From G039954875 sp047528275 (GTDB lineage Bacteria > Bacteroidota > Bacteroidia > Flavobacteriales > Blattabacteriaceae), in assembly GCA_047528275.1 (NCBI GenBank), contig CP180023.1, positions 930,001 to 994,000 on the forward strand: a stretch of 64,000 bases of DNA, in the 5' to 3' direction. Positions 28,052 through 39,742 of this stretch are shown here, one piece after another. The notes beneath the pieces were generated by a model. The model was given only the letters and a program-made list of their open reading frames with translations. It made no database searches and was not told the origin of the DNA. The translations under genes and the position numbers were made by a program. Every line of letters starts with the position of its first letter. Position 1 is the stretch's first letter.

Positions 28052-28975
28052 TGGATGACTAAGGCCTTATCAGTGGATGTTTATGAAGTTACTGAACGGT
28101 TGTAGGATAAGAGTCGTGTGATCCAAAATCTCAAGAGCGAGATCAGTAAAATTGTCATCGGGTAAAGTTAATTCTAAGGTGTTCCTGTATTATATAAAAC
28201 TTTAGTAATCAATACATTGAATAAGTATATCCATGGCTCATTTTCTAGGATACAATTTACACCAGATCTTTTGCCAGTAGACATAGTAGGTACTCTGGTC
28301 TATAATCAGATAGTTAGTGATTCCATCGTTAAAAATGGGACAATTTTTACCAATTTTCTCTTATCTGATGAGATCAACCGTGCGCCGGTAAAGATACAGT
28401 CTGCACTTTTGAAAGTGCATGTAAGAAAAGCAGCTAAGATAGATAATAAGACTTTTTTCTGGAAGAGCCGTTCCTCTACTCCTAGTTATTCAAAATTCAA
28501 TAGATCAGGAAGGTACTTATTCGTTGCCTGAAGCACAGGTAGACCGTTTTATGATAAAGTGTATCATTGATTATCCAGATATTAACTTTGAAAAGAAGAT
28601 TATGAAGGCTGGTTTGAATGGAAGGGTATGTGAACAGGCTGAAACTGTAGTGACTCAAGAAGAGATTTTTCAAGCTAGAAAGGTGGTGTATTATGTCTAT
28701 GTAGATGAAAAGATTGAATAATATATTCTAAATATCGTTTTTTCTACGCCCTATCTAACATAATATCTTTTAGATTCGCTAGTCCCCATGATTGCTTTTT
28801 AGGCTTCTTCGTGGGGGAACATACAATTGGATTTATCTGCCAGAGTATATCTTTTTTTACAGGGACGTGAATATATCATTTCGGAAGATGTCCGTGTGAG
28901 TAGCTAAAAACGTATTGCGTCATAGGGTCGCGTTACCTATATGAAACTGAGTTAGAAAATACAATAGGGATGAGA
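28052..28975 (+). pseudogene. MoxR-family AAA ATPase pseudogene
   Basis: Frames recover QNLKSEISKIVIG, LVINTLNKYIHGSFSRIQFT, PDLLPVDIVGTLVYN, IVKNGTIFTNFLLSDEINRA (Walker B region, DEINRA intact), KVQSALL as KIQSALLKV, SLPEAQVDRFMIKCIIDYPD, VVTQEEIFQARKVVY, YLFLQGREYIISEDVRV (sensor region). The Walker A GxPGxAKT is reduced to GVPVLYKTL. Several stops and shifts. MoxR ATPases act as chaperones for VWA proteins; here it starts the decayed Bat cluster. Confidence 0.85.
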
Positions 28976-29590
28976 TTATTTATCACCTATTGAATATGAT
29001 ATAAGTGCTTTGATGGATCCAAATCTAAAGTGTAAAACGAACCCTGATCCTATCAAAGGGCTTTTTTTACGTCCCTAGCAGCAGACGTAGGGAAGGGTGT
29101 TTTGTGTTTTGAATGCGATTGACAAGTTATGAAGTATTTTCCTAATGTTTTGTATTGATCCTGAAGAGAGTGATAGGCTTTTTAAACATGTTTAAACTCA
29201 GTCTGATCGGTATGTTTTTTGGCTATGGGTAGTCTGGAGTTGCATGCGTGTTTGAATCTTATCGATTTGGTTAGTTTGACTGTACCTGATTTTCCAGCAC
29301 GGGTTCATGCCTTGTATTGAAATTAGTTGGAAGTTGATTCCTAAATATTGTGGGGATGTGCCTATTCTACTGATGGGGCAAGATCTGCATTGACTTTTGG
29401 TTTGGAGGAGATCGTATCGTTACTTCTGAGATCAATTTGCGATCCCGATAACTCATATAGTGATAAGGATGTGTCATAATATAGAATGTAATTTAGATTA
29501 TCTGAAAGTAACTTTTGGGAGTCCGTTGCAGACTCATGTGTTTTACCGTTTAGCCTATACGATGTGTTCATTAGAGAAAAATTTTGTAAA
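28976..29590 (+). pseudogene. Unidentified remnant between moxR and DUF58 remnants
   Basis: Frames give DPIKGLFF, LHACLNLIDLVSLTVPDFPA near 29240-29300 and FGLEEIVSLL near 29400, suggesting a former gene on the plus strand, with many stops. No family recognised. It interrupts the usual moxR-DUF58 adjacency. Confidence 0.3.
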
Positions 29591-29595
29591 TCAAG

Positions 29596-30348
29596 ATGGA
29601 TGTCAGAGAAATTTTTAAGAAAATAAGGTGTGTCGAGATTAGACCAAAAGGCTTAGTGAACAGATTTTTATTGGGAAGTATTATAGTTCTTTTAAATGTC
29701 GTGGTATAACTTTCAATGAAGTGCGGTTGTATCAATATAGAGATGATGTGCATTCCATAGATTGGAATAAAATAGATTATTTCAATGATCCTTATGTTAA
29801 AGTATTTGAAGAGGAACGTGAGCTCACTCTGATGTTGATGATCGATGTGAGTGCTTCGATGCTTTTCAGGACTCGACTTCGGACTAAAAAGGAGGTGATG
29901 ATCCAAGCTTTATGCTGTCTTGGCTATAAGAAATAATGATAAAGTAGGGGCTCTTCTTTTTAGCAATCAAGTAGAACTTTTCATCCGGCCAAATAAATGA
30001 CATAGCTATGTGTTATGTTTGATTAAAGAATTGATTTGTTTTCAATCTTTATGAAAATAGACTGTTTTGAATCAGATACTTGAATATTTGGTGAAGGAGA
30101 AAATTATTATTATCGTATTGTTGGATTTCATTGGGGCTGATTATGAAAAGTCTTTTCGGATGGCAGTTAAAAAACATGCATTGACTGGAATTCACGTCTT
30201 CGATGAAAAAGAAATTTTGCCTGATATCGGTATGCTTTATGTCCAAGATCAGGAAAGTAGTGAGTTGGTTTTAGCCGATTCTTCTTCTAAATTGATCCGA
30301 CAGTCTTATGAAACTTTTTATCAAGATGTCCAGGAATGTTTTTTTTGA
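29596..30348 (+). pseudogene. DUF58 protein pseudogene (Bat cluster)
   Basis: Begins MDVREIFKKIRCVEIRPKGL, then after a shift FKCRGITFNEVRLYQYRDDV, HSIDWNKIDYFNDPYVKVFE, and LMLMIDVSASMLF, the DxSxS of a VWA-like fold, then NNDKVGALLFSNQVELFIRP, and in a third frame VKEKIIIIVLLDFIGADYEK, HALTGIHVFDEKE and the end SYETFYQDVQECFF. These are the DUF58 landmarks (EVREYxxGDDxRxIDWN; DxSxSM). At least three shifts. Confidence 0.85.
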
Positions 30349-30437
30349 ATTATTTAAAAAATTTTATACTAGGATTTTGAATATTAGAACTGATTAGGAT
30401 CATATATAAAAGTTTTTAGATCATTTGAAACATTCTT

Positions 30438-31385
30438 ATGCTTGAAAAGTGTTTGTATAAGGTCTTTTTATTTTTTTATTTGCTATTGGGCTTTGTATCG
30501 GAACAGAAAGTCGTTTCGAGGGTAGACCGTACAATCATCCGCATAGGAATGCTTTTTCGTTATACTATTGATTTGACTGGAAATAATGGAGAATCAGGGA
30601 TCACCTTAAGTATTTTAGAGAGCTGTTGTGATCGTATTGTCGTATTATCTAAAAATTGGAAAAAAAAGAAAGAATGGATGCTAAGCGTATCAAATATCGA
30701 TATGAACTTTTGCTAACTTCTTATGATAGCGGTTGTTACTCATTGTCTCCTATTCCGATTGTGATCAATAACAAGGATACGATCTGTACACAGCGTTTTA
30801 ATATTATAATCAAGGATATGGTAACAGATATCTTCAAACAGCCTTTATATGGGATCAAAGCTATTATGTATAAATTGTATTGTTGGAAGGATTATATTGT
30901 GAAATATGGAGTCTACTTTCCCTTCTTGGGATTAGGTTTGGTCTTATTAGGGATGGTTGGGATTTTTTTTCTCATTGAGTGGTAAAAAAAAATCTCAAGT
31001 TCAAAGTCTAGTATTGTCGCCTTATGAGGTGGCTTTGAGATCTTTGAAAAATCTAAATAAAGTATATCATAATCAATAAGTTGAGAAGATATGGATATAT
31101 TATACAGAGTTGAGTTATATTTTGAAAAGGTATATCTACCGGCATTTGGGGTTTAATGATTTGGGGTCGGTATCGGGTCAGATCATCACTTATTTAGAAA
31201 GTGAGAAGATATTAACTCCAGATCAGCTCAAGGAGATGTATGAATTTTTTCGTACCCCGGATTGGGTAAAGTTTGCTAAGTTGAAACCTAAGGTTGGAGA
31301 GACTCAAAAATATCAATTTATGGAGGAGTCTTTTTTAGAGGCCACCTATGTAGTAGCTTATGCTAGATATTGAGAAACAGGTACA
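30438..31385 (+). pseudogene. BatD-like/DUF4381-type membrane protein pseudogene
   Basis: Signal-peptide start (CLYKVFLFFYLLLGFVSEQ), beta-rich region with RVDRTIIRIGMLFRYTIDLT, then RYELLLTSYDSGCYSLSPIP, a membrane helix YFPFLGLGLVLLGMVGIFFL at about 30920-30980, and a cytoplasmic tail with YTELSYILKRYIYRHLG and LKEMYEFFRTPDWVKFAKLK. Frameshifted at least three times. Order and layout match the protein between DUF58 and BatA in Bacteroidota Bat clusters. Confidence 0.65.
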
Positions 31386-31389
31386 AGAA

Positions 31390-31995
31390 GATGATGAGTA
31401 ATTGGGAATTTCAAGAAGCAGGATTTTTATTATTATTATTAGAGGTCCCTTTTATATGGTAGTTTTTTTTATTCAGTCTAAAAAGGTTTCTGCCTTGTAT
31501 TTACCTTCTTTGATCCCTTTTCGACAGATTAAGAGTAGCGTTTGAATCAGGTTCAGACCCATACTGTATTTTTTTTTTTTATATCCTTGCTTGGTTTTTA
31601 CTAAGAGTAGGCTTATCTCGTCCGAGGTAGGATAATTTGATACATCAGCTGGATGTCCAGCCGAGAAATAGATATCCTTTTAGCGGTAGATGTTTCTGCA
31701 AGTATGGTAACTATCTAGTCGTGATCGAGGTAAAATTTTAGTAATTCTTTCTGATAGAGAAAATCATGAGGAGGATGTAGATGAAGTTTTAAGTATTGCT
31801 CAAAATCATGGGCTTCATATCTATGTCATAGGGGTGCGTACGGTCAAAGGAGCTCCGATCCCCCAACGGAAAAAGGGTAGGTGGATTACTTATAAAAAAG
31901 ATACAGCTGATCAATTCGTTGTCACTTGTCTAAATCGGTAATTAGTTAATAATCTTACTCAAGAGACCGGTGGAGCGTATATTAAGGAAGGTTAA
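31390..31995 (+). pseudogene. BatA/BatB VWA-domain protein pseudogene
   Basis: Frames give RKVSALYLPSLIPFRQIK-like start, then the VWA core ILVILSDRENHEEDVDEVLS (family VIVLISDGENHEGDV), NHGLHIYVIGVRTVKGAPIP (family YTIGVGTxxGAPIP) and LTQETGGAYIKEG (family ALTGGxYVR). Too short for an intact BatA plus BatB; probably an internal deletion has merged or removed one copy. Confidence 0.75.
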
Positions 31996-32695
31996 TCGAT
32001 ATTATCAACGAGCTCACTATATCCAATCCGAAAGGGTTTATAGAGCAGTCTTAAAGGAGACCCCTCAAGATGTTAAAATCCATTATAATTTAGCCAATGC
32101 TTTATATAAGCAAAAAACGTTATGAAGATGCTGTTCGATATTATGATAAATTTTTTCTTTGTCGCAAAAGACATTATTTCAAGTTAAAGTATATTCTAAT
32201 TTAGAGGACATTTATATCAAATAAGAAGTTTATGAAAAAGCAGTTTAATCTTTCAAAAAATCTCTTATACTTAATTCCTATGATGAAGAGGGCTGCTATA
32301 ACTTCACATTAGTTAAATACTTACGGTAAGTATAATAACTTTTGAAGGATTCAAAATCTTCTGCTGAAGAGGATCAGTAGATCGATGTGGTAGAAGGATC
32401 AAAACCTTCTAAATAAAACCAAGAAAATCATATTACTAGTGAAAAAGATATTATCTCACATCTCAATATAAAGTCTATCTCTCACGTAGAGAAAAAAAGT
32501 CTTGACGGTGGTGCTGATTAGGCCCAAGCTAAAAGATATACTACTCAAAGTCCTGTATTGGAAACTTATCAAAGAGTGATATTGAAAGCACTTGACCATG
32601 AGGATAGGAACTTTCGACGTGATATACTACGAAAAAATAATGGGGAGAAAAGACGTATTGAAAAAGACTTGTATGTTAAGGTTTTAGACATATAT
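31996..32695 (+). pseudogene. BatC TPR protein pseudogene
   Basis: TPR-like repeats readable as ERVYRAVLKETPQDVKIHYN, LANALYKQ, YEDAVRYYDKFFSLSQKTLF, YSNLEDIYIK, YEKAV then SFKKSLILNSYDEEGCYNFT; a linker rich in S/E/K; and the typical BatC tail ILKALDHEDRNF with EKRRIEKDL (family ALxxEEKxxxK..KPRKxEKDW). Multiple stops. Confidence 0.75.
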
Positions 32696-32734
32696 CAAGT
32701 GGATTGTTTTCTGAATAGGAAGCCTCTTATCTGC

Positions 32735-35700
32735 TTAAGTGATTCTTCAAGTAGATACAGATCGCAAAGTCATCTCGCTTGACGAATATGGTATAAAATT
32801 GCGTACGATCCAAGACTGGATCGTACAAAGGAAATTGTCTGGTGTAAAAAGTATCATCGAGATCACAGTTTTGACACTATCTCAAATAATATGAAGTAGC
32901 TGTTAACCTTAATTTGTTACAGGGTTTTGGCCTATCCCTGAACGATGAATATCTACGAAGCGTTGAATAAGAATAAATCAAAACTCAGGATCAGTTTTCA
33001 TTCATATAGGACATAATGTCTTCTATATTCGTACTAAAGGTATAGTGAAAAATCTCATCAAGGTCGAGAAGATCATCGTATCAAATGCTGAGATGGTACT
33101 CCAATCAGTATACGGGATATTGCTAAAATTAAGTTTGGCTTTGCTCAATACTTTGGTGCGATGATCATTAACTGTAAAGGTGAAGTAGTTAGTGACATTA
33201 CTCTGATGCTCAAAGGAACTAACACCTATGGAGGCTATTGAATGGGGGAAAAAACACATATTTAGAATATAATAAATTAATTTATAATATTATATCTACT
33301 GTAGAAAAAAAAACTTATTGAAAGAGAACTTATCATCATCTTTGTTTTGGTACTCATGTTGGGTAACATCTATCCTGGGCTCATCGTATCATTAGTCATC
33401 CCTATTTCGTTGTTCTTTACTTTGACGATGATCGCTCTCTTTGGTGTGTTAGCTAACTTACTTTCGATAGGTTCGATAGACTTCGGTATTATTTTAGACA
33501 GAGCGATGATCATTGTAGAGAACGTATTGGATGTGCTGTATCTCAATTATCTCAACAAAGAAAACTTTTACTCATAAAGAGATGGATCAGATCGTCTCAA
33601 AAACCTCTGGAAAGACTTATCAGTCGGCTACCTTTGGTGTGTTTATCATCTTGGTAGTCTTCGTTCCGATCATGAGGTTTACAGACATTAAAGGAAAAAT
33701 ATTTCCTTCAATGACCCAAACCGTCAGATTTAGCATTTTGGATGAATTCCTCCTATCCTTAACCTATGTACCAGTGATGCTGGCTATTATTGCTAATAAA
33801 AATATCTAGGATAAAATCAGCTTTTCAGGCCATTTAATTAATGGTATCAAAAAGCCTATTTACTCGTATTGAAAGAGACCGTGCTCATCTCTTATTTAGT
33901 CATTGGATAAGGTATCAGCTTTTAGTTACTGGTCAGTATCATTATCTTTCATTCGATGGGTTCCAAATTAATCCATACAGATGGTAATCAGTCCTGGTAT
34001 TTATATGAATAAAACTATTACTAATACTGAGAAGATCGAAAGGATCTTTTGGGTATCAAAAATGACGACATTACTATATTAATCAAGTAGAAGAGTGAAT
34101 AGATCTCGCCTCCAACCGGGAAGAGTTAGCTGAGAAAATTAAAGAAAAACTCAGTTTACTCTTGAGGCATAATGATCGAGTTCAATCAGCCGATTCAGTT
34201 GCGCTTAAACGGTCTGATCGCTGGAGATAAGTCCACGTTATGATCAAGATCTTTGGATCTAAATCTCGATAAGCTCAAAGAATACTCCAAATCTGTAATC
34301 AAAGTGCTGGAAACGATCCTCGGTTCGGGTGATATATGGGACGAATAAATAGTTGGGATCAAGTAGTTTCATGTTTCATATAATCGTGAAAAATTACCCA
34401 GCATGGTATTAGTATTTTCCATCTGAATCAGATCATCCAAGCATCAAATTCATGTTTGATTACCGGTGTAGTTTTTGAGGTAAAAAGACGTTTCAGTATG
34501 GTTATTCTCCTGGATGATGATTATCGAAAGACCTTTTTACTGGATCAATTGTTTATCAAGAATAATAAAGGTATTCCTATACCTTTTTTTTTAAAAAGTG
34601 GACAAGCTCGAAGAAATCGAGGGACCTACATGATGTATATCTAGGGAAAACGACCAACGCAGGAGTTTATATCGGTGTAAACATCCGCAATCATAATCTA
34701 GCGAGCTTAGTGTAGAGATCCAAGAAAAATTGGAAAAATATTGCAAGATGGTCCCAGACTATTATATTACCTTTTGTAGGGCTTTTGAAAACTTCCAAAA
34801 AGATCAGGCGACTTTTTCGATAGGCGATTCCCATCTTTTTGCTGATTATCTTTTTTTTGTTGTGTCTGAATTTTAACTCATTTAAATACGCTATGCTCAT
34901 ATTTTCTGCGATACCTATGGCGCGGTATAGGTGGAATCTTTACCCAAAGGGTAAAGAGTATGCCTTTTAGCATCTTTGCCTATGTAGGTTTCGTCGCCCT
35001 GTTTGGATTAGCAATCTTGAACGGGATCATTTTGGTGAGCCATTTGAATAATTTAAAAATAAAATTATAACAAGCATTTGAGAGAGATCATTTATTAATG
35101 AGTCTTAGACCGGTTACCACCCAGTATTGATGAGTGCTACGCTCGGTTTCCTTCTCATGGCTATCTCTATCCCCAATGGTACTGAAGTACAATATCCATA
35201 TTGGCTATGGTAGTTATCGGTGGTTTGATCACCCAACCATACTTATACTATTGGCCTTATCTATTCTACTATCTGATCGAGTAAAAATCTTTCAATAAAG
35301 CCAGGAAAAATATCAAGGGAACTATTCCCATCTTGTTATTCTTGATCTTGCCGATGAAGGGTTTTCGACAAGTTCTGATATCACTTCAGACTAAAATTGG
35401 TTCCATTTTGAAAAACAATCCTTTGATTGAGAATTCTTGGAACAATATCGCTCTGAACAAGACTGAAAGAGACCATGCTTTTTTTCTAGGGAATACCCCT
35501 CATCCGGTATATAATATAGTCTACTCAATAAAACCATAAGAGGGATTATCAACTCAAGCTGTCTCAAGATCTCAGCAATCTCTTTACCGTCAAAAATAAG
35601 ATGACCGTTGGATAAACAAGATCAACGTAGCTAGTTCCGAACTGATATTGACCAAAAGAGAGCTTATAAAAAATGTCACCTAGACCTACAACCAATGGTT

Positions 35701-36515
35701 GTATCTCCAACGAAAAAAGCTCTCTTTTCCTCACCAAAAAGCATTATAAGACCGCCTTATAATGCATCAATGTGCATTATGAAAAGGGGGAAAGCGATTT
35801 TATCGAGAAGGAATTCTTACGTACTCAGAGTGTATTGATTTATCAGCAAGAGACCCAAATACAAGACCAGATCTCGGATACCAAATCTTTATTTAAGTAA
35901 TTGTGTTTTTAAACGATGATAGAATCTTATTTATAAGAGTTTATTTACAAGACTATTGATCTATATCAATTGTAATAATACATATTCTGAGATTTTAATA
36001 CCCCCTGATCAAGAAAGGCTTCATTTAAAGCAAGGATAAATCAAATTATAAAAGACTGTGAGACTCTACAGAGTATCCAATTGGTTTATATAGGTCCAGA
36101 GTATTAATAAGAAATAATTTCTTTAACGCTGCTACTCTAGGGTGGGGGAGTACCCCGCTCTTTAATCCTTCGCTTAAAAGGCGACATGAACAGGCTAAGA
36201 TCTCCAAAAAGATTGCTTAAGCACGTTAGAGCTCAAACGGAAAAACCTTCAGACTTCTTTAGAATCCTTGAGGCAACAACGATAAGTCTGGGAGAAAACT
36301 TTGATCCGATTGGAGAGGATTACACCAAAGGGCTCGAAAAAACGTGCAAGCTCTCCGAGCTCAAATATTTGGAAAGTGAGATTGATTACAATCAATTACA
36401 GTCAGATCCTTCGGAATATCATTCAATCCGAGTTGACCTATTTAGATCTTATCGATCAATACAATCAAGCCATCACCTTATTGGAATACTTGAGTAAGGA
36501 GAGCAGACCTCAAAA
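32735..36515 (+). pseudogene. CusA/CzcA RND metal pump fused to TolC, pseudogene
   Basis: The first readable block, KLRTIQDWIVQRKLSGVKSI, corresponds to about residue 150 of a CusA protein, so the N-terminus is deleted up to the BatC tail. Then NQNSGSVFIHIGHNVFYIRT, KFGFAQYFGAMI, VLVLMLGNIYPGLIVSLVIP, LLSIGSIDFGIILDRAMIIV (family GAIDFGIIVDGAVIIVE; the essential Asp region), FGVFIILVVFVPIM. Near 35330 the pump's last helix runs on into ILLFLILPMKGF, QVLISLQTKIGSILKNNPLI, an outer-membrane-factor (TolC) domain that continues to about 36510 (ELTYLDLIDQYNQAITLLEY). Fused CusA-TolC proteins occur in Bacteroidota. Dozens of stops/shifts. Confidence 0.8.
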
Positions 36516-37250
36516 GCCACTAAACCTAAACCCAGTCAATTTACCCAAAATAAATCAAGTTAGCTGGAATCAAAACAACCCAACCTCAAATGCGTCAGAT
36601 CAATATGATCATCAATACTACGGGAGAGATCAATATACTACCTCAAAACGTTGCCAAGATCTATTCGCCGGTGAGTAGTGGATCATCCAAAAGATTAATT
36701 TTCAGATTTGAAAGCAAGTACAGAAAGGTTAGATCCTTTTTATGATCAAAAATACAAAATTCACTAATTCTCAGAGATATTTTTTTTTGTCTAGCATTGC
36801 TCAATTCAACATCACGCATCGCGACTTTGAACGGAAGAGAACTGCTACTTAGCCTCCGATGGCACTTCAAAGATAGACTACGAAGGATATAAATCTACCT
36901 ACGAACTTGCTTAGAACGAATACATTGGATTGAAAAATGAATTACAAACCATCCGGTTTCAATGTTGAGGACCTTGAGAAGAACAATTGCATTTAAACCA
37001 TCTTATTCGTAAGGTCTCTACTCAGTAATCTGATCTATGGAGTCAGCATCAACAAAAGGATGTCATCTTCAAAGAAGGCGAAAAAATCATCGCTTATATC
37101 AAAAAAGGAGATCAATATATCTAGAAAGAGATCGAGATGGATATTAATACTAATTAGTATATAGAATTCAAAAATTACAATGGTAAATATGATTTTATGG
37201 TCAAAGGTGCTTATTATTTTCGGTCAGCACCCGAAGCATATGATTAAGAT
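36516..37250 (+). pseudogene. CusB-type periplasmic adaptor pseudogene
   Basis: Frames give INGEINILPQNVAKIYSPVS (the lipoyl/barrel-sandwich start of membrane-fusion proteins), LQLNITHRDFERKRTLLASD, LKNELQTI, KDVIFKEGEKIIAYIKKGDQ and the C-terminal VKGAYYFRSAPEAYD. It follows the CusA-TolC remnant, completing a three-part heavy-metal efflux system. Parts of the middle are missing and stops are frequent. Confidence 0.75.
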
Positions 37251-37502
37251 TTATCATTTTAATATAAAGCGATAATTATAACTTAATATTATAATTTTCA
37301 TTATTATTTTTAGATAATATAAAAATATTGAGACGGAAACCATAATATAAATAGTCTGAATTGAATTTTTACCGATGGGACAGACAATACTTTACGGATC
37401 ACCTGAATATCTTCTTCTGATCGCGTACTTTTCATTAAATTTGTACGGGTATTATTTATCCCAATAGCTTTAAAATTTAGTATTTTTCCTGATTCGACCA
37501 TG

Positions 37503-37530
37503 ACGGAGCCCCTCTTTCGAGGGGCTCTGT
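37503..37530 (+). terminator. GC-rich hairpin, probable old terminator
   Basis: GAGCCCCTC (37506-37514) pairs perfectly with GAGGGGCTC (37519-37527) around TTTC, extended by three outer pairs, and is followed by TATTATATAT rather than a clean T-run. Likely the terminator of the lost metal-efflux operon or of a small lost gene before it. Confidence 0.5.
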
Positions 37531-39180
37531 TATTATATATTCTCAGCCTGTCTTTTTTTGCTCAATAAGATCGGTAGGGCGCCTATACCTAGGTTGATTT
37601 TTCACCCTTCATAGATGCTGGCCACGTAGGTATATTGTGCTTCGGTCGATAGAAGGGTATTTTCTGAGGGGAATCCTTTGGTTCTGATGATTTTTTGGTT
37701 AGTGTTGTAGTGGTGATGGAGGTTTGATATGGTAATTAGGTTTTCTATTCTGACGTATCGTTGTAGGTAATGTTCATTTGGAGTTTTGAGTTGATCTAAT
37801 ATAGCATTAGATATGATTGACTCGTAGTCCTGATGTGGGGGGATAAATGCCTCACTTGATCCTTGGGTTCGATCAGGCTGTTTTGTGGGATAATTAGATG
37901 GATATAGCTGGACTCATCTGCTCGATGAATTGTATGGTATTTTGAGTGTTAGCTTTTTTTTAGAAAGACGATTTGATGGATGGCTGTTCCGTCGAATTGG
38001 TAATTGTAGTCGTAGGGAGCCGCGTTCCCAACCATAAAATCTTAATAGGTCCTTGCCTTCTGAAAATGTTATTTTGGGGTTTAGTTCTGTGATATCTTTC
38101 TACTTTACTCACTGATCTGTAAAATCTAACTCGATTGGGTTTTACCTTGTCTTTTTAAGTTGAACATCAAACGGATATTTTTTTTTCATTGAATGTTATG
38201 GTGGGTAGCAGTAGGAGATGGAGGTTGGCATTATCAGTGTTCGAGAAGTTCTATCATATTGATAATGAGATAAGTATTTGTTTATCAATTATTTATATTT
38301 TTCTTTTAATTTAGGGGCTTATTCTTTAGAAGTTTAGAACCCAACTAGGAAAATATAAAGATCTATGCCCCTGATTCTTTTTTGATGGTTATGGTGATGT
38401 CACTAAAGTATATCACAATGTGTATATCTAAGCTAAGATGTGTTCATGAGTCATGCTCCATCGTGAAAAGGAGAGTTTTGATTGGAAGAAAGTTCTTCGT
38501 CATGGATAAAACCTTCTCTTAAGTAAAATTGATAACTTTCCTCTCTTATTTTCCCAATCTAAGGTCTTTATAAAATTTTCAAAATCGTCGTAAACCCCAG
38601 GAGTATATCTTTCATACTATTCTATGGTTTCGGCGATGAGGTATTCTAGGATGAAGTTGTTTCTATTGGTCGCTACACAGCAGAGATCGGTCTTTTCTTC
38701 TATATTTCCCGTAACAATGAGTCCTCCTAGCGGAGGAAGCTTTAGTTCATCAGGAAAAGCTTGGGCCGATTTGATCTTTCGTTGCTTGATCGACTACTCT
38801 GCATATATCATTGGCAATATCTCGATGGAAAAGCCCTTCCGATTCTCTTTCTTCGAGATAGAAGACCCATATCACCTTATCCTCCTCCTGTGGAAAAGAT
38901 ACCCTCTCTCTGAAGACTTGCTAATACTAGATCTGGCCCTATTACCTGTAAGGTTTTGAAGTCTTGCTCGTTCATGCGAGGATTTTTTTCCAACCTGGAG
39001 CGCTTCTTGAACTTGTGCTACGGTATAAATTGTAGGGTAATTTGATTACCCCAAGCTTCCTAATCAGGCTCAGATATTCGAATTTCTGATTAATTTCCTT
39101 AGAGGTCTATCCATCTGTCTATATATCCTACAAAGTGGTCTTTCCTCATCGATGAAAACTATAGGTTTTCCTTCTAACTT
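37531..39180 (-). pseudogene. Unidentified degraded gene, minus strand
   Basis: The best minus-strand frames read KPIVFIDEERPLCRIYRQMD near 39140, VIWVFYLEERESEGLFHRDI near 38850, and AFPDELKLPPLGGLIVTGNI followed by NRNNFILEYLIAETIE near 38650-38760, then VYDDFENFIKTLDWENKRGK near 38560. Stops and shifts separate them. No family recognised. A plus-strand open frame of 111 codons (38624-38959) is a shadow of this. Confidence 0.35.
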
Positions 39181-39740
39181 CATCATATTTTCATAATCTA
39201 TTCAGATTTATACCTATTATTAGGAATAATATAAGACTTTATTTTATTGTAGGGGTTATTTGTATTACCTCTAGTGTCTTGTAAAAAAGATTGAAAAAAG
39301 GTTGTAGGTGCTATTCATCGGAAATACGTTATATTAGTGATTATGATAATATAAAATTTTTACTCAAAAATATAAAATATGATATCTAATTAAGTGATTA
39401 TGTTAATTTATTTTTATGTAATTTACATATAATATTTTATGAATTTATTATAATATTTCAACTATAGTAAAATAATTTTATTTATATACACCTATTATAC
39501 TATTTCTGATGAATCGTTATATCTGATCAATATTTTATATGAATAAAAATACAAGGTTGAGTGAAGGATAGCATTTTATCATTATAAAATCTTGGTAATT
39601 AGATGCCTCTATACGTTGTTTGCCTTCGTTAGGGCTCGAAGAACCCCTTTTGTAAGAGTGGATTTCGTCTAGATAGTTTTGCTTGGATTGCTTTCTAATG
39701 ATGATCTTTTGCATAAGGGGTAATGTGAATAGATTTTACT
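39181..39740. other. AT-rich intergenic spacer
   Basis: Almost wholly A and T from about 39340 to 39560, with no readable gene family on either strand, no tRNA-like T-loop and no clear terminator. Interpreted as fully eroded sequence. Confidence 0.5.
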
Positions 39741-39742
39741 AA

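Noticed and set aside
38624..38959. 111-codon open frame on the plus strand
   Set aside because: No family resemblance; the opposite strand carries the more protein-like sequence.
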